64,000 bases of DNA, from assembly GCA_002420115.1 (NCBI GenBank), contig DIHK01000047.1, positions 1 to 64,000 of the forward strand, written 5' to 3'. Numbering within the stretch: the stretch's first letter is position 1; the number at the start of each line of letters is the position of its first letter. Below, in pieces: positions 54,401 through 61,156 of this stretch. The notes under the pieces were generated by a model. That model worked only from the letters and a program-made list of their open reading frames with translations, was not told where the DNA came from and did no database searches. A program made the translations under genes and the position numbers. The stretch is from Nitrospira sp. UBA5698 (lineage in GTDB: Bacteria; Nitrospirota; Nitrospiria; Nitrospirales; Nitrospiraceae).

Positions 54401-55744
54401 CTAAAACCGGGTCACGCTGGAAAAGGCAAACCGTGGTAGGGCCATGGCCGGAACGAGCATTTTCCCTGTTTCCGAGTTCACCGCTTCCATCGGACGCGTC
54501 CAGGCCTCAACCTGCTGAAATGCCGTAAGCGGGCTTTCATGAAAGCGGAAATTCTTCACCGCCGACACCACCTCCCCCTTCTCCACAAGGAAGGTTCCGT
54601 CCCTGGTCATACCGGTCAGCACCAGATTGCGATCGTTCACGGGCCGGATGTACCAAAAATTCGTGACTAGAATCGCGCGCTCGGCACTTTTCACGAGGTC
54701 CTGAATTGAGGCCACCGGGAGTCCCTCTACGGACAAGGCCGGGGCCTCCAGTGTGGGGATGGGATCCACTCCATCAGTCTTGGCCGTAAACCGGTTGTAA
54801 GTCAGCTGTCGTAAGACTCCGTGATCGACCCAGACCGAGGCAATGCTCGGTAAACCATCTGGAGTAAATCCTTCTCCCAGCAGATCGGGATGATCCGGAC
54901 TATTCCGGAGACTCAGTCGTTCATCCACGATGTGGCGTCCCAGCTTTCCTGCGACTGGGCTGGTTCCTTTGGTATAAGATTTGGCATCGAGCGACCGGAT
55001 CAGCCACGCCCACAGACCAGCCACAGCCGCCGGCTCAAGGATTACCGAATAGGTCCCTGCTGAGAGTTCCTGCACATCACGGCCTGACTTGGCTTTCTTA
55101 ATGGCCGCTAACGTTCTCTCCTGCACCTTTAAATGATCAATCGATCGGTGTGCGGCCGCACTCCAGCCTGTTGCATCTCCGGCTTGCACCGTCAGGCTAA
55201 ACCTGGCATCCCCCCGATGCTCATAGCCGAAGAGTCCGTTGTTCGCAGCAATCCCGGCCGCCGTCATCGAGGACGACACCACGCCGGCCGCCATCAGATT
55301 TTCCATCCGGCACTGACTGATCGCTTCGTTGGTGTACTCCAGCCGGCGGGCTGGTCCTGCCCCGACAGTCTCAGATCTTACCGTCGCTCGCATAGGAAAT
55401 GCGCAGGGATCCGGCGGGGGGAGGTATTCCGGATCGACCGGAGAGACCCTGGCAATCCGCTCGGCACGAGTCACAGCGTCCTGGATCGCGCCAGCCGTGA
55501 AATCGGTTGTGCTGGCTGTTCCATGCCGCCCATGGAAGGCAACGCTCACGGAGAGTAGCCCGCGTCTCGTATCGACATTTTGCACGACCTGATTGTTGGC
55601 AAATCGCGTCGTTCCTGCATGGTGGTCATGGAGACGGACTATCGTCTGATCGGCGGATGAGCGTGTAAAAACGAGATTACTGAGAAAGCGAAACTCCTCG
55701 CGACTCGTCATGTGCGGCCAAGACTTCCCGCTCGCGGCGGTCAT
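54401..55744 (-). CDS. tldE: TldE/PmbA-like metalloprotease subunit
   Basis: The partner subunit of the TldD/TldE (PmbA) protease, which degrades unfolded peptides and matures some RiPPs. It starts at an ATG overlapping the TldD stop (ATGA), so the pair is coupled. The family features are VRLHDHHAGTTRFANNQVVQNVD, the TDFTAGAIQDAVTRAERIAR stretch, and C-terminal VDDERL-like RHIVDERLSLRNSP with GLPSIASVWVDHGVLRQLTYNRF. The HExxxH metal site is absent here, as usual for the E subunit. Length is 447 aa. Confidence 0.9.
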   Translation of the reverse strand: MTAASGKSWPHMTSREEFRFLSNLVFTRSSADQTIVRLHDHHAGTTRFANNQVVQNVDTRRGLLSVSVAFHGRHGTASTTDFTAGAIQDAVTRAERIARVSPVDPEYLPPPDPCAFPMRATVRSETVGAGPARRLEYTNEAISQCRMENLMAAGVVSSSMTAAGIAANNGLFGYEHRGDARFSLTVQAGDATGWSAAAHRSIDHLKVQERTLAAIKKAKSGRDVQELSAGTYSVILEPAAVAGLWAWLIRSLDAKSYTKGTSPVAGKLGRHIVDERLSLRNSPDHPDLLGEGFTPDGLPSIASVWVDHGVLRQLTYNRFTAKTDGVDPIPTLEAPALSVEGLPVASIQDLVKSAERAILVTNFWYIRPVNDRNLVLTGMTRDGTFLVEKGEVVSAVKNFRFHESPLTAFQQVEAWTRPMEAVNSETGKMLVPAMALPRFAFSSVTRF

Positions 55745-57207
55745 GACTGTCCTTCCCCTCTGATCACCTGCACCTGTCGAAACCTTGCCGTTGATGCGGC
55801 ATGGGTCATCCAACCAGACTGACCTGGTTGACCTTTCCCACACGTGATGAACCCGTACCGGCGGCGAGCAGCTCGATCAGCTACGCCGTCGCAGCTCTTC
55901 CAGAACTCCGGCGTGATCCCATGGTAGATCACGTCCCGGAGCATATGAGTTCGTCGACCATTTTCAATCAGCCAGAACGCATCACCGCCGAACTGGAAAT
56001 TGTACCGTCGCTGGTCGATGCTGTAGGACCCGTGGCCCTCGATGTAGATCCCGCGTTTCGCGTCGGCGATGAGCTGGTCAACCGTGGCCGAGCCTGGCTC
56101 AAGTCCGATGTTGGCGATTCGAACGATGGGAACACTGCCCCATCCATCAGCGCGGTTGGACCCACGTGAACGGGGCGCGCCGATCTTCGGGGCGACTTCC
56201 CTATTGGTGCAGTAGCCGACAAAAATCCCCTCGCGAATCACGTCCCATTTCTGGCACGAGACTCCGTCGTCGTCGTACCCGGTGGCCGCAAGCGTATCCG
56301 GTTCGGTGTTATCGGCGACCAAATTCACATGCGAGGAGCCGTAACGAAAGCTCCCGAGCTTCTCGGGCGTCAAAAAACTGGTGCCGGCGTAATTGGCTTC
56401 GTACCCGAGTGCGCGGTCAAGTTCACTCGGATGGCCACAAGACTCATGGATCGTCAGTGAGAGATGCTCGGGGTCTAGAACGAGATCATACTGTCCGGCA
56501 TCCACCGCTGGAGCCTTCACTTTTTCAACTGCTTGAACGGCAACCCGCGATGCTTCTCGTTGCAGATCAGCATCCTCGATCAATTCATAGCCTTGGCGCA
56601 GATGTGGCGTGTTAAAGCTACGTGAAGCGAACCGGCCCTCGTACAATGCCGTCGCCATACACTCGCCCTGTCCAGCCAGCAGATCGAACTCTAAATGAGT
56701 CCCCTCGGTGGACACGAACAGCTTCCGATCTCGGCGCGCCCACAAGCTCGCACTGCTTCGCACGACACCTGATTGTCGATGGAGCGTCTCCATCGTGGTG
56801 AGGAGCAAGTCAGTTTTTTTCTCCAGCGGCACGCTGAAGGGATCGATGCGATAGGGCGTGACGACCCGGTCACGGTGGACTGCTTCCTGAGCTAATCGCA
56901 CCTTTTCAAGCGCGACGGAGGCAGCCCCCTTGGCAATCTCCACGGCCAGATCCGCTACCCGCGGGATTTCTTCCAGCGACAAGACTGAACTGGCCGCGAA
57001 CCCCCAGGCTCCGTGATAGAGCACGCGGACCCCGAAGCCGATATCCCGGGTATCTCGAATCGACGCGATTCGACGATCTTCGCCTTCGATCTGTTCTGTT
57101 TGGCTGTCTTGAATGCGGATATCGCCGTACTCGGCACCGGAGGCCGTAATTCGTCTCAGGGCAAGCTCGGCAAATTCATCCCAGGTCGGAGAGCTCATAG
57201 CGATCAC
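55741..57207 (-). CDS. tldD: TldD-like metalloprotease subunit
   Basis: The zinc-bearing subunit of the TldD/TldE peptidase, 488 aa. The metal-binding HExxxH motif is in LTIHESCGHPSELDRALG (His at about residue 254). Other conserved parts are YGDIRIQDSQTEQIEG and NLVADNTEPDTLAATGYDDDG. The C-terminal SYSIDQRRYNFQFGGDAFW and FWKSCDGVAD segments complete it. In Escherichia coli the pair processes microcin and CcdA; no precursor peptide gene was seen nearby. tldE follows with a 4-nt overlap. Confidence 0.92.
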   Translation of the reverse strand: MIAMSSPTWDEFAELALRRITASGAEYGDIRIQDSQTEQIEGEDRRIASIRDTRDIGFGVRVLYHGAWGFAASSVLSLEEIPRVADLAVEIAKGAASVALEKVRLAQEAVHRDRVVTPYRIDPFSVPLEKKTDLLLTTMETLHRQSGVVRSSASLWARRDRKLFVSTEGTHLEFDLLAGQGECMATALYEGRFASRSFNTPHLRQGYELIEDADLQREASRVAVQAVEKVKAPAVDAGQYDLVLDPEHLSLTIHESCGHPSELDRALGYEANYAGTSFLTPEKLGSFRYGSSHVNLVADNTEPDTLAATGYDDDGVSCQKWDVIREGIFVGYCTNREVAPKIGAPRSRGSNRADGWGSVPIVRIANIGLEPGSATVDQLIADAKRGIYIEGHGSYSIDQRRYNFQFGGDAFWLIENGRRTHMLRDVIYHGITPEFWKSCDGVADRAARRRYGFITCGKGQPGQSGWMTHAASTARFRQVQVIRGEGQS

Positions 57208-57441
57208 TCTCGAATTGAATAGCGGGATGGGTCAGTATAACAGGTAGCGAACAAAACGGTGAGGGTCTCAAAGTCGGATGAACGAGATCGACCTACTGCC
57301 GATTTTTCTGAACCGGTCTCAAGATACGAAGTGCACGCGCCTGACCTTGCAGCTTCCTAAGAAAGCTGGCGACTATGAGTTGCGGCGCCGAACGGTTCGA
57401 GTGAGAGACTCGTCATTCCACGTCTCTCCCGGCCTTGATGG

Positions 57442-57786
57442 CTAAGCTTGTCGTGAGTCAAGAATCCGTTGGATGCTACGCTTCAGTTCCGGAACTTTCT
57501 CGAACACCACATCCCATACCAGTTGATAATCCACTCCAAAGTAACTGTGGATCAGGCGGTCCCGCATCTGAGCCATCGGGCGCCACGCAACCTCGGGATG
57601 CGATGCCCGGAACTCAGCGGGCAAGTTCTTCACTGCTTCGCCGATAATTTCCAAGCTGCGCACGAACGCACGGCGCAGCGTCTGATCGGCTACAAATCGC
57701 TCATAGGTGAGAGTCCGACTCTGATCGAGGAGGTACTCGACTTCCGCGAGAATATGCCGCAGATAGTCATGCGGCTCGAAGGACAT
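57442..57786 (-). CDS. hepT: HepT-like HEPN toxin (DUF86)
   Basis: A 114-residue HEPN-fold protein of the HepT/DUF86 type, the toxin of a type VII toxin-antitoxin system. The catalytic RNase motif R-x4-H-x-Y is present as RDRLIHSYFG. The N-terminus has YLRHILAEVEYLLDQSRTLTYERFVADQTLRRAF and SLEIIGEAVKNLP, all typical. It overlaps the nucleotidyltransferase antitoxin gene by 20 nt. In characterised pairs MntA AMPylates the HepT tyrosine next to this motif; here the Tyr is retained, so the toxin is probably regulated in the same way. Confidence 0.88.
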   Translation of the reverse strand: MSFEPHDYLRHILAEVEYLLDQSRTLTYERFVADQTLRRAFVRSLEIIGEAVKNLPAEFRASHPEVAWRPMAQMRDRLIHSYFGVDYQLVWDVVFEKVPELKRSIQRILDSRQA

Positions 57787-58084
57787 CCGTTGCCTCGGCC
57801 AAGATGTGTGGCCCGATAAACGGTGAGAGTGACTCCATGGTGATCACTTCCACACGATGCTGCAACGTGTCTTCCAGCAGATCCGCCAGCTCCATGAAGC
57901 GATCGAATGTCTTCTCATTCGGAGCGAACTCGATAAGCACATCAACATCACTGTCGGGGCGAGCCTCGTTACGAAGCACAGACCCGAAGAGTGCCAGCCG
58001 ACGAATACCAAGGCCCCGAATCTTTGACTCAATGGCGTGAAGTCGCCGAATTGCTTCATCACGGGTGAGAGAACTTGTGCTCAT
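57767..58084 (-). CDS. mntA: MntA-like minimal nucleotidyltransferase antitoxin
   Basis: A 105-residue minimal nucleotidyltransferase. The motif GS-x10-D-x-D is complete in FGSVLRNEARPDSDVDVLIEF. A short N-terminal helical part and a C-terminal DLLEDTLQHRVEVITMESL follow. It precedes hepT and overlaps it, which is the usual antitoxin-first order. There is no Shine-Dalgarno, and a -10-like TATATT ends 6 nt before the ATG, compatible with a leaderless transcript. The upstream region is AT-rich relative to the neighbours. Confidence 0.87.
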   Translation of the reverse strand: MSTSSLTRDEAIRRLHAIESKIRGLGIRRLALFGSVLRNEARPDSDVDVLIEFAPNEKTFDRFMELADLLEDTLQHRVEVITMESLSPFIGPHILAEATDVLRAA

Positions 58085-58090
58085 ATGGAG

Positions 58091-58096
58091 AATATA
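58091..58096 (-). promoter_or_regulatory. Possible -10 box of the mntA-hepT operon
   Basis: TATATT on the minus strand is separated from the mntA ATG by six bases (CTCCAT). The surrounding GATATTTCGTATATATTC is weakly palindromic, which could form an autoregulatory operator. No -35 is convincing. Confidence 0.35.
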
Positions 58097-58279
58097 TACG
58101 AAATATCCGACTGATGCGAGACGGAAAGGCTGGTACTGCGTTGACCAGGCCGTGAAGAAGCGAAACTAGTGGGGTAGTCCTTAATTTTGCACACTCTCGT
58201 GCTCGCTTGGCCGAAGGACGTGCAAAGTCAAGAAGCGACCCCGATCACTCAATGATCCATACTGTGTATGCTCCCAAGG

Positions 58280-58723
58280 TCACCCCGCAACGGTGACTCC
58301 ATTGCGCTTGAGCACATCCAGCAGCTTGGGAACATCCGGTGGTCCGGGAGAAATCTCCTTGTCGATGGCCGTGAACATCTGCGCTGCTAGTGCACCCGCT
58401 CCTGTAATCTCAAGCATCTGACCACCGCCTTTCCCATAGCGAAAGCCATGCACGGTGCCTCTCGGAACATGCACGAGCGTCCCGGTGGTACACGAGTAGT
58501 CTTTCCCGTCGCAGAGGAAATGAATCTCGCCTTTCAGGACGTAGAACGCTTCGTCCCAGTCGTGGCTATGCGGCGGAGGACCTGTTCCTTCTTCGCCCTG
58601 CTGCAAGGTGATCCCGTAGCTCTGCGTCGCTGCATTCGACGCCAACACCGTCACCTCGGTTCCAACCACATTCAATGCTGGCTCACGCTGATCGGGTCTC
58701 AAGACAAAGGGTTGGATGGTCAT
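58280..58723 (-). CDS. Cupin-fold protein
   Basis: A 147-residue single-domain cupin. The first cupin motif is GPPPHSHDWDEAFYVLKGE, with two His and a Glu as likely metal ligands. The second is VHVPRGTVHGFRYGKGG, with the third His. The C-terminus contains MLEITGAGALAAQMFTAIDKEI. Many such proteins are sugar-isomerase-like or quercetinase-like; the substrate is not deducible. The start has GGAG about 12 bases upstream, slightly long. It stands alone. Confidence 0.8.
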   Translation of the reverse strand: MTIQPFVLRPDQREPALNVVGTEVTVLASNAATQSYGITLQQGEEGTGPPPHSHDWDEAFYVLKGEIHFLCDGKDYSCTTGTLVHVPRGTVHGFRYGKGGGQMLEITGAGALAAQMFTAIDKEISPGPPDVPKLLDVLKRNGVTVAG

Positions 58724-58840
58724 GATTTCGCTGTCTCCTGCAAAGACATGACTCTATGCCATGTTCTTATTCGTAACGATCTAACGTTTGAATTTACCGG
58801 ACTGCGCGGCTTTTCGCAGAGGTCCTGTGGTAATGATGGG

Positions 58841-59305
58841 TTAGGTGCTAGGTATTTGCCGTAGCCCATACACAAGTCCTATAAAGAAAGCCAAACCGCC
58901 GAGCCAAGCGACAATGTGTAGCAGCCAGTCAAACGGCGGGCGATGTTCGTTTCTATCAACAAAAACCTCCCAATCGAGTTTGAATTCATAGAGGCTAGTT
59001 ACATCTTTTCGATAAGCAGAGAAAGACGATTCTGTTAAATAGTAGTCAAGCGTTGCATGAAGTGCGCTGCAGAAAATCCCAAATGCAAAAAGCCATATTG
59101 AATTTAGGATGCCGCCATTCGCGCCTTTGGTTGCAACGTAAGTCAGAGCGGCCAATAGCGCACCTGAATTTAGAATGAATAGATAGTTAGTGATTCTATT
59201 GAGCGTTTGAAGGCGCATCTCTCTCCAGGCCGACCACGCCTCACTCACATATCTGCTCTTCGGTTCAAGTTGGGCCTGCTCTTTATATTCATTCAGTTTA
59301 GTCAT
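58841..59305 (-). CDS. Small membrane protein of unknown function
   Basis: A 154-residue protein with several membrane segments (about residues 38-58, 66-86 and 124-146). The N-terminal KLNEYKEQAQLEPKSRYVSEAWSAW is charged and cytosolic, and a soluble loop lies between the second and third helices (DYYLTESSFSAYRKDVTSLYEFKLDW). Codon use is visibly more AT-rich than its neighbours, suggesting recent transfer. No family recognised. Confidence 0.6.
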   Translation of the reverse strand: MTKLNEYKEQAQLEPKSRYVSEAWSAWREMRLQTLNRITNYLFILNSGALLAALTYVATKGANGGILNSIWLFAFGIFCSALHATLDYYLTESSFSAYRKDVTSLYEFKLDWEVFVDRNEHRPPFDWLLHIVAWLGGLAFFIGLVYGLRQIPST

Positions 59306-59477
59306 CTATAATTCCTTAGTGCACCAAACTACGCTTAGGCGGATCAGTATAGGAGCCGAATTTACCCATTGCTGTCCGCATAACACACCGCCACTGTTTA
59401 TGAACGATGCGCCATACCCGTCGCCGTTTAATGAGTTATGACTGCGAGATCATTCAACGGGTCTTATATGGATGGAG

Positions 59478-60287
59478 CTAAAACAGCCCCGCGATGCCGG
59501 TAGCGATTTTCTCTTGGACGATGGGAGTAGCTTCGGGAATGTCTAAACTTTTCTGCCGCACATGGCCGACCATTCGCATGAGTTGCACCTTCTCACTGCC
59601 TGATGACGGACCTCCTGCCGGTCGACCGATTGATTTGCCGATCTTTCGATCGGTTATTTGGACGTCTGCGATGCAGAGGTAGGTCACGCCCTCTTCTTTG
59701 GGCGGTGGCTGCATACCGGGAAAGCCTGCCATGCCGCCGAATCCTCCTCCCCCACCGCTCATCGCCATGGCCTGCCTCATCATGGCACCCATGTTCGGCA
59801 TCCCGGCCATGCCCATGCCAGACTCATCTCCTCCAGCAGCCATCATTGAGGTGCCGCCGCTGCTGATACCGGCACCGGGGCCGGCTTTGGCCACCGCTTC
59901 CGGCGTCACCACATCAGCTGCCTTGTGGCAATAGATGACCTTGGCCTGGATCCAGTAATTTGCCTGCTCCGGATCCTGAACGACTTGATACCCCTTTGTG
60001 GTCAGCTTGTTGTTTACCTCATTCAACGTCACCAGTTGGTTTTCAGACGTGTTTCGAAGTTGGGTATAGACGGTTCTGGTGGTATTGGGATCGAGGAAGA
60101 TCGTGTTGCTGTTCATGAGGCCGGAACGGATCACGTTGGAACAGCCGGTGATCATGCCGCATAGAAAAAACAGCAAGAGCGGCCTCGTCAAACGTGAGGC
60201 GTGAAGCGTGAAACGCTTGGTCACTAGTCCTTCAAGTGATGTCTCATCCAACGAGATACGCTTCATGATCGACGCTCTTCTCTGCAT
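59478..60287 (-). CDS. TraT-like lipoprotein with a Met/Gly-rich insertion
   Basis: An outer-membrane-type lipoprotein related to TraT (surface exclusion/complement resistance). Shared features are NTIFLDPNTTRTVYTQLRNTSENQLV, TTKGYQVVQDPEQANYWIQAKVIY, and the C-terminal YLCIADVQITDRK. A lipobox is visible at ITGC. The central membrane-hairpin segment of classical TraT is replaced by a region rich in Met and Gly (about residues 140-205, for example GMGMAGMPNMGAMMRQAMAM). Its start overlaps the preceding paralogue's stop by one base. Part of the predicted signal peptide is encoded by a dispersed repeat (60191-60216), so the start could be later, at a GTG near 60227. Confidence 0.78.
   Translation of the reverse strand: MQRRASIMKRISLDETSLEGLVTKRFTLHASRLTRPLLLFFLCGMITGCSNVIRSGLMNSNTIFLDPNTTRTVYTQLRNTSENQLVTLNEVNNKLTTKGYQVVQDPEQANYWIQAKVIYCHKAADVVTPEAVAKAGPGAGISSGGTSMMAAGGDESGMGMAGMPNMGAMMRQAMAMSGGGGGFGGMAGFPGMQPPPKEEGVTYLCIADVQITDRKIGKSIGRPAGGPSSGSEKVQLMRMVGHVRQKSLDIPEATPIVQEKIATGIAGLF
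60191..60216. repeat. Dispersed repeat copy inside a signal-peptide coding region
   Basis: AACGTGAGGCGTGAAGCGTGAAACGC contains two near-copies of GCGTGAAGCGTGAAAC-type units. It shares 12-13 nt blocks with 51175-51198 (as reverse complement) and with GAAGCGTGAAAC at 39663-39674. On the minus strand it encodes RFTLHASRLT in the N-terminal part of the TraT-like lipoprotein. Confidence 0.5.
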
Positions 60288-60985
60288 CAAAAGTTTCCGG
60301 CGACGGCAGCGCTCAGTTTCTGTTGCAGCAAGGGCGTCGCTTCAGCCTCATCCAATTTCTTTTGGTGCACATCGGCAGCCAGCCTGGTCTGATAGACACC
60401 GGCCTCCTGTCCCGAACCCGTCTTCATCCCGCTGGGTAGCTGACCGGTCGTTTGTTCGGTGATCTGGACATCCGCCACGCAGGCATAGTTCACGTCGTCC
60501 GGCATTTTGGGAGCGGATGAGGACGAACTAAACAGATCGCCAATGCCTTGGATCGCACTCAAGCCCATCGATGCCGCTGCGCCACCCATGGCCCCGTAGG
60601 GTCCCGCCATACTGGCCATACTAGCGAGGCCTTGCATCGCACCCAAGGTCGAATTGAAGGCCGATCCATACCCGCTCGCCACCATGGCTTCGACCGGCAT
60701 CTCCGGTTTGGTGATGTTGCAATAGACGATGTTTGCTAGGACGACGTAGTGCGCGCGATCCGGATCGTTGACGACTTGATACCCCTTTGCGCTTATCCTG
60801 GCACCCAGATCGTGAAACGAGACCTCTTGGTTATCAGAGGAATTCCGAGTCTGAATAAAGACAGTTTTCTGGGTACTCGGCGGCAGAAAGAAGTTGTTGC
60901 TGGAGATGAGATCCGTGTCCTTAATGTTACCGGCGTGAGCGCTGAGCGGAATGGCGATCAGGAGTGACAGTGCCAAGTATCGCAT
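60287..60985 (-). CDS. TraT-like exported protein
   Basis: The upstream tandem paralogue of the TraT-like lipoprotein, 232 residues from the ATG at 60985 (GAGG five bases upstream). Signal peptide MRYLALSLLIAIPLSAHAG lacks a lipobox Cys, so it is probably periplasmic and soluble. Shared features are NNFFLPPSTQKTVFIQTRNSSDNQEV, SAKGYQVVNDPDRAHYVVLANIVY, and ACVADVQITEQTTGQ. A central Ala/Met/Gly-rich segment (about residues 95-145) aligns with the insertion in the partner. The two genes overlap and are surely cotranscribed. Confidence 0.78.
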   Translation of the reverse strand: MRYLALSLLIAIPLSAHAGNIKDTDLISSNNFFLPPSTQKTVFIQTRNSSDNQEVSFHDLGARISAKGYQVVNDPDRAHYVVLANIVYCNITKPEMPVEAMVASGYGSAFNSTLGAMQGLASMASMAGPYGAMGGAAASMGLSAIQGIGDLFSSSSSAPKMPDDVNYACVADVQITEQTTGQLPSGMKTGSGQEAGVYQTRLAADVHQKKLDEAEATPLLQQKLSAAVAGNF

Positions 60986-61156
60986 GGACACCTCGCAGTG
61001 AATGCGGCTGGATTGTACGCAGAGTCAATTTGAATAGCAACGGTTGGGCCACCTGAAAATAGAAGGGTTTCTCCCTGGGATTACCTTGAAGATTCGCGAG
61101 CCATGGGCTAGCATGGCGGTCGTTTCTGTCTCTGGTCCCTCACCAGGAGACCGTGA

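Noticed and set aside
57278..57445. Plus-strand frame of 55 codons with an ATG
   Set aside because: It reads plausibly but has no ribosome binding site or recognised pattern and runs into hepT on the other strand. Kept as unproven.
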